This document shows, in pieces, positions 36,487 to 45,172 of a stretch of 64,000 nt of DNA. A program made the position numbers and the translations under genes. A model generated the notes under the pieces. That model searched no databases. It saw only the letters and a program-made list of their open reading frames with translations, and had not been told where the DNA came from. Position 1 is the first letter of the stretch. Each line of letters opens with the position of its first letter. The DNA is from an uncultured bacterium (GTDB lineage Bacteria > Cyanobacteriota > Vampirovibrionia > Gastranaerophilales > Gastranaerophilaceae): assembly GCA_949296425.1 (NCBI GenBank), contig CASFPN010000015.1, forward strand, positions 36,262-100,261. The letters are read 5' to 3'.

Positions 36487-37122
36487 ATGTCAAATATTGT
36501 TTCACCTTCAATTTTGTCAGCTGACTTTGCAAACCTTGAACGAGATATAAAGCGTGTAGAAAATGCCGGAGCGCAATGGCTTCATATAGATGTTATGGAC
36601 GGACATTTTGTACCTAATATTACAATCGGAGTACCTGTTGTTGCATCAATAAGGAAAGTGACCGATTTGTGTCTTGATGTTCATTTGATGATAGAAAACC
36701 CTGAAAAATATATTGAACCGTTTGTAAATGCAGGTGCTGATATTTTGACTTTTCACTATGAAGCTGTTAATGATGTAAGCGCGATTATAAAGTTAATTAA
36801 ATCTTTTAATATAAAAGCAGGAATGTCTATAAAACCTAAAACTTCTGTTGATGTTGTATATCCTTACATGAATGATTTGGACTTGGTTCTTGTTATGACG
36901 GTTGAACCCGGGTTTGGCGGTCAAAAATTTATGAATGAGTGTGCAAAAAAAATTCCTTATATAAAGGATAATTCCCAAAAAGATTTAATAATTCAGGTTG
37001 ATGGAGGAATAAATGCTGAAACAGCAGGAATTTGCACCGCGTTTGGCGCAAATTCCTTAGTTGCCGGTAATTATATATACAAGTCAGATGATATTACATC
37101 TGCTGTTAAATCTTTACTCTAA
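36487..37122 (+). CDS. rpe: Ribulose-phosphate 3-epimerase
   Basis: A 211-residue TIM-barrel epimerase that interconverts ribulose 5-phosphate and xylulose 5-phosphate. Metal and catalytic motifs are in WLHIDVMDGHFVPNIT and LDVHLMIENPEKYI; the phosphate-binding motifs are VEPGFGGQKFM and VDGGINAETAG. Its start is two bases after the rnc stop. Its end overlaps the convergent hypothetical gene by nine bases. Confidence 0.95.
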   Translation: MSNIVSPSILSADFANLERDIKRVENAGAQWLHIDVMDGHFVPNITIGVPVVASIRKVTDLCLDVHLMIENPEKYIEPFVNAGADILTFHYEAVNDVSAIIKLIKSFNIKAGMSIKPKTSVDVVYPYMNDLDLVLVMTVEPGFGGQKFMNECAKKIPYIKDNSQKDLIIQVDGGINAETAGICTAFGANSLVAGNYIYKSDDITSAVKSLL

Positions 37123-37638
37123 TCCGAGCCTTTGTCTGCGTTTCCTGATTTCTTCCGGATCTGTTGTGAGTGCGGGATCTGCAAGGGTTGCTTCCACATC
37201 CGTTTCATCCGGCTGTTCAGTTTCTTGTGTTGGCGTGTAGGCTGCATTCCCCGGTTTTGGGTTCATAAATATATTTTCATTTTCATTATTTTCAGGATTA
37301 GTTTCCTGAACTAATGCAGGATCCTGTACTGCATCCGGTTCTTCTGTTGCTGTGGGAGCTTCGGCATTTGCAGCTTCAGGCCTGAATTCGGCCATTTCTT
37401 CAGGACTTAAACCCAGTTTGTCTAATGCATCAAGACCTACATCTCCGTCAACCTGTTCATAGGTTATGTCATCTGGAATTTTAGAAAATGCTGCCATTTG
37501 CTGAGCCCAGGTCAATATTTCTTCAGGAATTTCCTCTCCGCGGCCTTCTTCCTTTATTATTTCTTTTGCCGTAAGTTTTTTCCATTTCTCAAGATCAACA
37601 TTTACGCTTGATGTGTTTAAATTAATCGGATCTGCCAT
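37114..37638 (-). CDS. Acidic low-complexity protein of unknown function
   Basis: A 174-residue very acidic protein without signal or membrane segment. The N-terminal half looks helical (LEKWKKLTAKEIIKEEG, ILTWAQQMAAFSKIP); the C-terminal half is a disordered glutamate, proline and threonine-rich tail ending EIRKRRQRLGLE. AAGGAG precedes the ATG. It converges on rpe with a nine-base overlap. I do not recognise the family. Confidence 0.65.
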   Translation of the reverse strand: MADPINLNTSSVNVDLEKWKKLTAKEIIKEEGRGEEIPEEILTWAQQMAAFSKIPDDITYEQVDGDVGLDALDKLGLSPEEMAEFRPEAANAEAPTATEEPDAVQDPALVQETNPENNENENIFMNPKPGNAAYTPTQETEQPDETDVEATLADPALTTDPEEIRKRRQRLGLE

Positions 37639-37814
37639 TAATTTCTCCTTTCTTATTTAGTTTGGTTAACGGCATTTTATGGCAAAATCTTTAATAAGTG
37701 TAAAGTTTTGTAACAAAAATTATATAAATTGAATATAAAAAGTCAATAATTTTTTATAAAAATTTTTTATATAAGTACGAGAGCTAAATAAAGAAAAAGA
37801 GAGGTTTTAAGGCT

Positions 37815-37991
37815 ATGTCAAATATGCTGTTATTTTCTAATACGGTTACAGATTTATATAAAGAAACATCGGATGCAGTAAATTCAATTGATTTAAATAA
37901 AAAACTTGTAATTAAAAAAACTCTGGTTGACATGATGAGGCAATCATTCTTTCACGGAGCAAGCAGGTTTGGAACGAATTTTATAGCATAG
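37815..37991 (+). CDS. Small protein of 58 residues
   Basis: A short frame starting MSNMLLFSNTVTDLYKETSD and ending SRFGTNFIA, with a Shine-Dalgarno-like GAGG eleven bases upstream of the ATG at 37815. It is helical and mildly basic, with no membrane segment. It stands alone between the acidic protein gene and a terminator. Real coding is plausible but not proven. Confidence 0.45.
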   Translation: MSNMLLFSNTVTDLYKETSDAVNSIDLNKKLVIKKTLVDMMRQSFFHGASRFGTNFIA

Positions 37992-38048
37992 TCGCAGGAA
38001 AATCATAGGAAAGATAGGAAATTATTTAGGATAGGTTGGAATGAATAA

Positions 38049-38076
38049 AAAAGACCGGTTAAACAGCCGGTCTTTT
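38049..38076. terminator. Bidirectional intrinsic terminator
   Basis: AAAAGACCGG (38049-38058) and CCGGTCTTTT (38067-38076) with an eight-base loop. It serves the small rightward gene and the leftward membrane protein gene. Confidence 0.85.
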
Positions 38077-38081
38077 AGTTT

Positions 38082-38282
38082 TTAAAAATGTTCATTTATT
38101 GTTTCCTGTGTTTCTTCTTTGTTTTGCTGATCTGCATCAAAGAAAACTTTAATTGTTTTTTCCTGTTTAAGTGCATTTGTTGCCTCCTCGTTTACAGTGT
38201 TATTTACACTGTTAAGATCAACATTAAAATAAACCCAGGCACCGGCTGCAACTACCAGTAGAATAATAATCCATTTCATCAT
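38082..38282 (-). CDS. Small single-pass membrane protein
   Basis: A 66-residue protein with one N-terminal membrane segment (WIIILLVVAAGAWVYFNV) and a short polar, acidic C-terminal tail. GAGGG lies upstream of the start; the second ATG at 38279 is an alternative start. It stands alone between a terminator and larE. Function unknown. Confidence 0.65.
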   Translation of the reverse strand: MMKWIIILLVVAAGAWVYFNVDLNSVNNTVNEEATNALKQEKTIKVFFDADQQNKEETQETINEHF

Positions 38283-38360
38283 ATCAGAACCCTCATATTA
38301 TACTTTCTTTATCAGTATATAATTATATTTTATTTTTAAAATCAAATTAATAGTTGATTT

Positions 38361-39143
38361 TTAGATATCCATGCTTCCGCTTCTTAATCCTTCAATGTCA
38401 ATTGTCAGATATTTTAGCCCTAAAGGTTTTAATTCTTTGATTAAATCTGATTTCTTTTGAAATAACCGTGTGAATTGTTCCTGCCGGATTTCAATTCTTG
38501 CAATATCTCCGTGAAGTCTTAGACGGCAAGATGTAAATCCATAATTTTTTAAAATTTGTTCACCTTTTTCAACTGTTTTTAAATTTTCTTTTGTAAGTTT
38601 TGTATAATATGGAAAACGTGTTGCAAGACACGGAGTTGACGGTTTATCATAAATTTTTATCCCGCATTGTTTTGAATAATTTCGGATTTCCTGTTTTGTA
38701 ATTTTAAATTTTGCTAGAGGAGATATTACATTTAGTTCATCAAGAGCTTTTAAACCGGGGCGGTAAACTTTTAAATCATCAAAATTTGTTCCGTCAATCA
38801 TGTATTTAAAACCTGCTTCATGTGCTTTTTGAATTGCTGTTTTAAAGAGATATTTTTTACAATGATAGCAGCGATCTTGCGGGTTGTTATTAATTAAAGG
38901 GTCTTGTAAAATATCTGGTTCAATAATAAACTGTTTAATATGATATTTTTTGCAAAGCTCTTGAGTTTCTTTAATTTCATATTCAGTCTGAAAATCTGTA
39001 TTAAGAGTTATTGCCAGTATGTTCATATTTTTGCACAGGTACAGAAGGAGTGTGCTGTCAATACCGCCTGAAAAAGCAAGGCATAAGCCCTGCTCGCTCA
39101 GTTCGGTTAAATAGTTTTTAAGTTTTTCAAATTTATTTTGCAT
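38361..39143 (-). CDS. larE: Pyridinium bis-thiocarboxylate synthase LarE
   Basis: A 260-residue PP-loop ATPase of the LarE family, which adds sulfur to the adenylated carboxylates of the nicotinate-derived nickel-pincer nucleotide cofactor. The PP-loop is LAFSGGIDSTLLLYL. The sulfur-donor cysteine of sacrificial LarE is found in PSTPCLATRFPY, where one Cys is seen, so it may give up its own sulfur with each turnover. It is the last gene in a leftward run with larB, larC and a nickel permease; its start overlaps the permease end by eleven bases. Confidence 0.9.
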   Translation of the reverse strand: MQNKFEKLKNYLTELSEQGLCLAFSGGIDSTLLLYLCKNMNILAITLNTDFQTEYEIKETQELCKKYHIKQFIIEPDILQDPLINNNPQDRCYHCKKYLFKTAIQKAHEAGFKYMIDGTNFDDLKVYRPGLKALDELNVISPLAKFKITKQEIRNYSKQCGIKIYDKPSTPCLATRFPYYTKLTKENLKTVEKGEQILKNYGFTSCRLRLHGDIARIEIRQEQFTRLFQKKSDLIKELKPLGLKYLTIDIEGLRSGSMDI

Positions 39144-40044
39144 CTTCTTTTACCGTGTTGCTGCATAAGTTTTTACAAATAATGTACATTGCAAGTATAA
39201 GAATGCTTAAACCTGCGATATTAGCGGCAGCAGACGGAATTTGTATTAATAATGCTGTTTTAGTCTGTATTGCTTCCGCAATATTGAACAATTGCCACTG
39301 GGTTTGTGCAATTACTGAATCTGAAATATTCAATAATGACCATTCCAGGCCGTCCGGTTTTTGAGAGGCATACTGTGATATGAACGCAGCCACAAGAACT
39401 GAAATTCCTGCAAAAGAATATGACAGTTTTTTAGTATCTGCAGATTTTGCAATAAAAGCTATAAAAGCTGTTACAAGCCCTTCAATAGTTCCTATCGGTA
39501 GATGTATTGCCATCATCAATCCTGTGAAGTTTGCGATGCTTGCAAGAGTTATTGAACCGGATAAAGCGCCTTCAATTACAACAGCAAAAGCACCAAGTTC
39601 GAGCGCTGCAACGGATGCAAGAATTGCTGCTAAAATCGGTTTGTCTGCTTTTTCAAGCGGTTTAAAAATAATCGGATAAGCAGTAAAGCAGGCTAAAAAT
39701 CCCATATTAAATATGTTGCATCCGAGTGCCAGCAACCCTCCGTCCGCAAAAAATACCGACTGAACCAATAATATTGAACACATCGCTAAAAATGCCGCAT
39801 AAGGTCCTAGAAGCGCAGAAAGCAGAATAGCTCCTACAATATGACCGCTTGAGCCTGTTGAAGGTATAGCAAAGTTTATCATTTGAAGTGCAAAAACAAG
39901 TCCTGTCAGCGTAACAGCAGGTATAATTTTATCTTTTGAAAACTCTTTCTTTGCTTTTTTATATGCGTAAAATGCTGCCGCACCTGCCGCAATTAACATT
40001 GGAATCCCTGTAACGGGACAAATAATACCGTTTCCTAAATGCAT
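39133..40044 (-). CDS. CbiM/NikM-type nickel (or cobalt) permease component
   Basis: A 303-residue membrane protein with about eight membrane segments. The N-terminus MHLGNGIICPVTGIPMLI is the CbiM/NikM pattern, where His2 and nearby atoms hold the metal. The C-terminal part, with a segment outside the membrane (ISQYASQKPDGLEWSLLN) then a last helix, resembles the NikN/CbiN-like extension. Energy-coupling factor parts (CbiO, CbiQ) are not beside it. Between larC and larE, its most likely cargo is nickel for the pincer cofactor. Confidence 0.75.
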   Translation of the reverse strand: MHLGNGIICPVTGIPMLIAAGAAAFYAYKKAKKEFSKDKIIPAVTLTGLVFALQMINFAIPSTGSSGHIVGAILLSALLGPYAAFLAMCSILLVQSVFFADGGLLALGCNIFNMGFLACFTAYPIIFKPLEKADKPILAAILASVAALELGAFAVVIEGALSGSITLASIANFTGLMMAIHLPIGTIEGLVTAFIAFIAKSADTKKLSYSFAGISVLVAAFISQYASQKPDGLEWSLLNISDSVIAQTQWQLFNIAEAIQTKTALLIQIPSAAANIAGLSILILAMYIICKNLCSNTVKEDAK

Positions 40045-40060
40045 AATTTCCCTCCTTTTT

Positions 40061-40182
40061 TATCCTTTTCGCCAATTATCGTCTGCCTTTCTATACTCTT
40101 GCCAGAGGCTTCGCCTCCTCTTTTATCCTTTTCGCCAGTTATCGTTTGCCTTTCTATACTCTTACCAGAGGCTTCGCCTCCT
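40061..40182. repeat. Tandem 63-base repeat at the end of larC
   Basis: Two near-identical 59-base copies (40061-40119 and 40124-40182, three differences). Each ends in GAGGC-TTC-GCCTC, a five-base stem with three-base loop. The right copy encodes the last nine residues of the LarC product and the left one lies in the larC to permease gap. A weaker relative may be at 42555-42600. Confidence 0.8.
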
Positions 40183-40921
40183 TTATTGCCATTATTCTTA
40201 ATATAGGATTTTTATAAGCTCTTTTTCCGGCTCCATAGCCTGTTTTTTCAATAACAAATTCTTCCGGCAGTTTTTCTCCTGTATAAAGCGAAGCAACAAT
40301 TGCCGCTCCTGTCGGAGTAACCATTTCTCCGTCATTGTCGGTTATTTTTAAAGGCAATTTGTATTTTGAAGCTATTTCACATACGGCAGGTACTGGAACC
40401 GGGATTTTTCCGTGCTGGCACATTACAAAACCCTGCCCATCTGTAAGAGTTGATATATAAACTTTTTCAGGAGCTAAATCATCAAGTAATACAGAAAAAC
40501 TTAAGATATCCGCAATTGAATCTATTGCGCCGACTTCGTGGAAGTGAACATCTTTTACATCTTTTCCGTGAGCTTTTGCTTCGGCTTCCGCTACAATTTG
40601 AAAAATCTTTTTTGCAAGTTTTTTTGCATTTTCTGTTGTATCTGCCTTATCAATAATTCTTGTGACATCTTCAAGATTTCTATGTTCATGGTGCTGTTCT
40701 TCCGAGTGTTCATGGTGGTGATATTCAGGCAAAATTACATCAAAATCAGTTGCCATAATACCGTTTATCGATTTTTTCGTGATGTTGTATTTAAATTCGT
40801 GATCTAAATTCATTGAAGCTAAAGCCCTGTCGAGTTTTTCACGGCTTGCTCCCAGATCAAGAAGCGCAGCAACCGACATATCACCTGAAATCCCTGATTT
40901 ACATTCAAAATATAAGTTCAT
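40154..40921 (-). CDS. larC: Nickel insertion protein LarC, first domain only
   Basis: A 255-residue protein matching the N-terminal (LarC1) part of LarC, which inserts nickel into the pincer cofactor. FECKSGISGDMSVAALLDLG opens it; a histidine-rich metal-binding stretch is YHHHEHSEEQHHEHR; VHFHEVGAIDSIADI follows. LarC is usually about 400 residues with a second domain (LarC2), often reached by frameshifting. Here the frame stops after GAGKRAYKNPILRIM and nine residues encoded by a tandem repeat, and no LarC2 sequence fits in the 109 bases before the next gene. It abuts larB. Confidence 0.8.
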   Translation of the reverse strand: MNLYFECKSGISGDMSVAALLDLGASREKLDRALASMNLDHEFKYNITKKSINGIMATDFDVILPEYHHHEHSEEQHHEHRNLEDVTRIIDKADTTENAKKLAKKIFQIVAEAEAKAHGKDVKDVHFHEVGAIDSIADILSFSVLLDDLAPEKVYISTLTDGQGFVMCQHGKIPVPVPAVCEIASKYKLPLKITDNDGEMVTPTGAAIVASLYTGEKLPEEFVIEKTGYGAGKRAYKNPILRIMAIKEAKPLVRV

Positions 40922-41599
40922 CTATTTACCTCTCGTTATAAGTTTATTTATTTGAGATGCGCTGTAACCTGCATTAAATCCGTTGTCAATATTTACAACA
41001 GTCATTCCTTCCGAACAAGAGTTCAGCATTGTCAAAAGCGCAGAAAGTCCTTTCATTGAACTCCCGTAACCGACTGATGTTGGAACAGCAATGACAGGTA
41101 TATCGACAAGACCTGTTATAATTCCGCCGAGCGCACCTTCCATTCCCGCAACGGCAATAATTACATTGGCGTGCTTTATTTCATCAATTTTGTCAAAAAG
41201 TCTGTGAATCCCTGCTACTCCTATATCATAGTATGTTTTAACATTGCTGCCGTAAAATTGTGCGGTTTCAGCGGCTTCCTCGGCGACCGGAATATCTCCC
41301 GTTCCGCCTGTACATATTGCGATCTCTCCCAATTTTTCAACAGGTTTTTGGATCAAAGTCACTATACGACCCTGTTCATTGTATTCTATTTCAGGAAAAA
41401 CCTTTTTTAAATTTTCTGCCTGTTCTTTAGAAGTTCTTGTTCCAATTACATTTTGCCCTTTGTTTTTGAATTCAGTGAAAATTTTTATTAATTGTTCATT
41501 TGTTTTGCACTCGCAAAAAACAGCTTCTGACGCCCCGCGACGGTTTTGTCGGTCTGTATCAAGTTTTGCAAAATTTATGTCAATGTATTTCTCACTCAT
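40922..41599 (-). CDS. larB: Pyridinium biscarboxylate synthase LarB
   Basis: A 225-residue LarB, which carboxylates and hydrolyses nicotinic acid adenine dinucleotide in the first step of nickel-pincer cofactor synthesis. It shows the PurE-like core: ICTGGTGDIPVAEEAAET, VIIAVAGMEGALGGIITGL and VIAVPTSVGYGSS. Its start overlaps the tatC end by eight bases and its stop abuts larC. Lar genes often accompany lactate racemase LarA or a relative; none is in the window. Confidence 0.9.
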   Translation of the reverse strand: MSEKYIDINFAKLDTDRQNRRGASEAVFCECKTNEQLIKIFTEFKNKGQNVIGTRTSKEQAENLKKVFPEIEYNEQGRIVTLIQKPVEKLGEIAICTGGTGDIPVAEEAAETAQFYGSNVKTYYDIGVAGIHRLFDKIDEIKHANVIIAVAGMEGALGGIITGLVDIPVIAVPTSVGYGSSMKGLSALLTMLNSCSEGMTVVNIDNGFNAGYSASQINKLITRGK

Positions 41600-42320
41600 T
41601 AATATTTTCCTTTTTAGTGTTTATTTTTGCAAACAAAAGTCCGGCTTCAAAAAGTAAATACGTCGGAACCCCGAGCATAAGCTGGCTCACTACATCAGGA
41701 GGTGTGAAAATTGCTGCCAGAATAAGGATTATAACAATTATATAAGGTCTTAAATTGCTTATGGTTTCGTATGATATTATATCTGATTTAATTAGTGTAA
41801 CGGTTACAAGCGGTGTCTGAAACATTACTCCGAATGCTATTGCCATCATAAGGGTTAAATTTATTATGTTTGAAATGCCAAACATCGGGTTGATATTTGC
41901 TGCTGAAAAGCTTAAACCGAATTTTACAACCACAGGCATGATGACAAATATACAAAATGCAGCACCGAGTATAAAAAGCAGTGTTGATAAAATGACCGTA
42001 TTTTTTATAAATTTTTTTTCATTCTCATAAAGCGCCGGCAAAACAAAATCCCATATCTTTTTTGCCATATAAGGGAAACATATTATTAAATCCAATACCA
42101 GGGCCGTTTTAAGCTGGATTAAAAATACTTCCATGGGTGAAAAATAGTTGAAAGTTATATTATTTGCTCCTGCAATAATTTTTACAAGCAGATTAAATGC
42201 ATACGGTGCTAGATAAAGCGTAAAAGGAATACCTATGCACAGGGAAATTACGCATTTTAGCAGTGTTTCTCTTAAAGCTTCAAGATGAAATATTAAGCTT
42301 TCTTCTGAATTTTCGTCCAT
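41592..42320 (-). CDS. tatC: Sec-independent translocase TatC
   Basis: A 242-residue membrane protein with six membrane segments, the twin-arginine signal receptor. The conserved segment HLEALRETLLKCV opens the protein and FSPMEVFLIQLKTALVLDLI follows with the family Glu. It starts two bases after tatA and overlaps larB, so the Tat and Lar genes are physically one run. The Fe-S aldo/keto reductase two genes upstream has a Tat signal and is a likely client. Confidence 0.9.
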   Translation of the reverse strand: MDENSEESLIFHLEALRETLLKCVISLCIGIPFTLYLAPYAFNLLVKIIAGANNITFNYFSPMEVFLIQLKTALVLDLIICFPYMAKKIWDFVLPALYENEKKFIKNTVILSTLLFILGAAFCIFVIMPVVVKFGLSFSAANINPMFGISNIINLTLMMAIAFGVMFQTPLVTVTLIKSDIISYETISNLRPYIIVIILILAAIFTPPDVVSQLMLGVPTYLLFEAGLLFAKINTKKENINE

Positions 42321-42322
42321 TA

Positions 42323-42538
42323 TTACACGTCTTTAGGCTTGTATTCTTCCGGTTTTTCTGCTGAATCTTCTATTGCATCTTTTAACCCTTGAGCTTCTTC
42401 TTTCAGAATATTTTTTGCTTTTTTGTATTCGTAAGATGCGCGGCCCAATGCACGTGCAATTTCGGGAATTCTTTTCCCGCCGAATAACAACAGGATTACA
42501 ACCAGTATTAGTAAAATTTCAGTTATACCAAGTGACAT
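42323..42538 (-). CDS. tatA: Sec-independent translocase TatA
   Basis: A 71-residue TatA/TatE protein: short N-terminal membrane helix ([20 protein letters not shown]), then the amphipathic helix ([20 protein letters not shown]) and an acidic tail. It forms the export pore with TatC. The FGGKRIPE hinge is the family hallmark. No TatB is present, as in minimal two-component Tat systems. Confidence 0.9.
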   Translation of the reverse strand: MSLGITEILLILVVILLLFGGKRIPEIARALGRASYEYKKAKNILKEEAQGLKDAIEDSAEKPEEYKPKDV

Positions 42539-42645
42539 CCTTTTTTCCCTTTCTGCCGATATTCGTTCGACTTTCTATACTTAGCCTGCCCTCTTCTGTG
42601 CATCTATTTATTTTTTCTTGCCAGCCTATCTCCCGATTGTCTATC

Positions 42646-43926
42646 TTACAATGTTTTTTGTTCTTTTATCTGGAAGATTTCTATTGCCCCAAAATGACAG
42701 GCGTTTTTGCAAGCTCCGCAGCCGATACATTTCATTGCATTAAGTACGGGCGGTTTTCCGTTTTCTTTAATTATAGCATGTACAGGACAGGATTTAACAC
42801 ATTCTCCGCATTGACTGCATTTATCTTCATTTATCATTGCCATAGCTATTCTGGTTTTTTGTTTTTCTTCAAGTGTAAGTTTTTTGATAGCACCTGAAGG
42901 ACATACTTGTGAACATTTATGGCAGTTATAGTCGCATAAGCCTTTTGAGTAGTCAATATGTATGGCACCATATTCTTTATCTGCTTTCACGATGATTTTT
43001 TGAGGGCAGTTTTCAACGCAAAGATTGCAGTTAAGGCATTTGTTGAAAAATTTCTCTTTATTTTCTGCGCCCGGCGGCAAGATTACGTCTTTTAATTTTT
43101 CAACAATTTTTTCTTGGATTTCTATTCCTGCTTTAATCATTGAACCAAACAGTGCAAGTGCCGTCCCTGCTATAATCAATTGTCGTCTTTTAATGCTGAA
43201 TTTTACTTCTTTTTTAGGATTAATACCATATTTTATCCCGCCTTTGGGGCAGACTTCAAGACATTTTAGACATTTTATACATGTTTCATTATCAACAGTT
43301 TGTTCTTTAGAATTTATACAGCCTGATGGGCAATTCTTTTCACATTGTCCGCAAGAAACACAAATTTCAGATATATAAATTTTGTTCGCCGAAACTTTTG
43401 AAATAAGTCCTAAAACCGTTCCGACAGGGCAGAAGTTTGTACAAAAAATTCTGTCTTTTAGTAGTGCTGCAATTATTATGATAATTATTGCAGATATGCC
43501 GAAAATTGTTCCGGTCATTGCAGAGCCGAATATTGAGTAAGGCTCTGTGTATCTTATCACAATTGCGCTTCCGCCACAGAGTATTCCCCAGACAATTGCT
43601 GCAATAAAGTATTTCAACGGGAAATTAGTTTGTTTTATACATTGTTTTTTTATCAGATTATTTCTTATAAATCCCGTTATTTCCTGCAAAATCCCGAGCG
43701 GGCAGAAAAGCGAGCAGTATATTCTTCCGCAAAAAAAGGTTAATCCGGCTACAATGAGGAATAAAATCAGTACAATTAATGAGAAATCAATAAATATTCT
43801 CTGTAAAAGCGGCATAAATTGCAAATCGTAAACATTTATACCGTAAAATATTCCGAAAATCCCTGTTGTTGCTAATATGAAAATTATTAATGCCAAGGTA
43901 AATCGTATTTTATAGATATTTTTCAT
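42646..43926 (-). CDS. Membrane polyferredoxin (NapH/CcoG-like)
   Basis: A 426-residue Fe-S membrane protein. The N-terminal half has about five membrane segments and the NapH-type motifs CGRIYCSLFCPLG and CTNFCPVGT. After it come six ferredoxin-like cysteine clusters: CVSCGQCEKNCPSG, CIKCLKCLEVCPKG, CLNCNLCVENCPQK, CDYNCHKCSQVCPSG, CSQCGECVKSCP and CIGCGACKNACHFG. It should move electrons between membrane and soluble partners. It sits between a Tat-exported Fe-S reductase and tatA, so it could feed that enzyme. The number of clusters is high for the family. Confidence 0.85.
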   Translation of the reverse strand: MKNIYKIRFTLALIIFILATTGIFGIFYGINVYDLQFMPLLQRIFIDFSLIVLILFLIVAGLTFFCGRIYCSLFCPLGILQEITGFIRNNLIKKQCIKQTNFPLKYFIAAIVWGILCGGSAIVIRYTEPYSIFGSAMTGTIFGISAIIIIIIAALLKDRIFCTNFCPVGTVLGLISKVSANKIYISEICVSCGQCEKNCPSGCINSKEQTVDNETCIKCLKCLEVCPKGGIKYGINPKKEVKFSIKRRQLIIAGTALALFGSMIKAGIEIQEKIVEKLKDVILPPGAENKEKFFNKCLNCNLCVENCPQKIIVKADKEYGAIHIDYSKGLCDYNCHKCSQVCPSGAIKKLTLEEKQKTRIAMAMINEDKCSQCGECVKSCPVHAIIKENGKPPVLNAMKCIGCGACKNACHFGAIEIFQIKEQKTL

Positions 43927-43932
43927 TAGATT

Positions 43933-45162
43933 TTAACCTTTTTTGGCTGCCTGCTTTACTTCTGCATCAACTTTTTTCAACAGTGCCGGTATGTCAAGTC
44001 CCTGCGGGCAATTTTTTGAACAAAGGTGGCAATTGATACATTTGTCTGCGCGTTCATCTTCTTTCAAGGCTTCATAGTTAACGTTGAACATAAATCCGTT
44101 ACCGTTTGATTTATAGACGTTATAAAGCCCGAAAATCGCAGGGATATTTATGCCTCTGGGGCAGACTTCCATACAGTATCTGCATGCAGTACAGTTTATT
44201 GCCCCCTGTGATTGTATAATACGTGCAATTTCATTTGCGATTTGTTCTTCTTTCTGTGTAAATTCTCTGAAATTAGTAAATGTATCAATATTTTCTTTTA
44301 ATTGTTGTAAATTACTCATACCGCTGAGTATTGTAAATACGCGCGATTTACTTGTTACCCAGCGCAAACCGAATGATGCCTGTGTATCTTTAGGGCATTC
44401 AGCTTTGAGTTTTTCTGCTGCTTTTTGAGGCAGATTGCATAAACCGCCGCCTCTTAAAGGCTCCATTACAATAACGGGAACTTTTGCTTCATCAGCGATT
44501 TCATAAAGTTCTTTTGCATTTATAACTTCCCAGTCAAGATAATTTATCTGGAGCTGGCAGAAGTCCCATTTATGCTCTTTGATTACTTGTCTGAGCATAT
44601 TCGGATCCCCGTGGAAAGAAAATCCAAGATGTTTTATAAGACCTTCTTTTTTCAGTTTCAATAATTCTCCGTACATATCGTTGTCGCGGTAATTATGAAT
44701 TGTATTTTTATTTATATTGTGAACCATGTAGTTGTCAAAATATTCAACCTGACATTTTTTTAGCTGTTCATCAAATAATTTGCGAACATCAGATGGAGAA
44801 TTTACAAGATAAGCAGGATTTTTATCGGTTAAAAAGAAACTTTCTCTCGGGTATTGCTTCAAGATTTCTCCTATAGCGTTTTCTGATTTGCCGTCAACGT
44901 ACATATATGCGGTATCAAAATAGTTTGCACCGTGTGCCATTGAATATTCAACCATTTTGTCAAGTTCAACCATATCAATTTTACCGCTGCGCATAGGAAG
45001 CCGCATACAACCAAGTGCTATTAAAGGTATTTCAAGATTGTCAAATTTTCTTTTGATAACCTGTTTTTCTGTTTTTTTTACTTCTTTTTTGCCGCATCCT
45101 GCAAGCATTGCTGCTCCGCCAAGTGCAAGTGCCGAGTTTATTATAAATTCTCTGCGTTTCAT
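43933..45162 (-). CDS. Tat-exported aldo/keto reductase with two Fe-S clusters
   Basis: A 409-residue protein. The N-terminus (MKRREFIINSALALGGAAML, then AGCGKK) is a twin-arginine signal with a lipobox, so it is probably a lipoprotein outside the inner membrane. The middle is an aldo/keto reductase barrel (IPLIALGCMRLPM, ANYFDTAYMYVDGKSE, KHLGFSFHGDP). The C-terminus carries two 4Fe-4S motifs, CTACRYCMEVCPRG and CINCHLCSKNCPQG. Family members are in redox chains of anaerobes, with unknown substrates. It lies directly upstream of the polyferredoxin and ten bases after the flavodoxin. Confidence 0.85.
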   Translation of the reverse strand: MKRREFIINSALALGGAAMLAGCGKKEVKKTEKQVIKRKFDNLEIPLIALGCMRLPMRSGKIDMVELDKMVEYSMAHGANYFDTAYMYVDGKSENAIGEILKQYPRESFFLTDKNPAYLVNSPSDVRKLFDEQLKKCQVEYFDNYMVHNINKNTIHNYRDNDMYGELLKLKKEGLIKHLGFSFHGDPNMLRQVIKEHKWDFCQLQINYLDWEVINAKELYEIADEAKVPVIVMEPLRGGGLCNLPQKAAEKLKAECPKDTQASFGLRWVTSKSRVFTILSGMSNLQQLKENIDTFTNFREFTQKEEQIANEIARIIQSQGAINCTACRYCMEVCPRGINIPAIFGLYNVYKSNGNGFMFNVNYEALKEDERADKCINCHLCSKNCPQGLDIPALLKKVDAEVKQAAKKG

Positions 45163-45172
45163 TAAGTTCTCC

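Noticed and set aside
42541..42645. Possible third copy of the 63-base larC repeat
   Set aside because: Only a short CTTTCTATACTT-like stretch is shared; too little to call a repeat.
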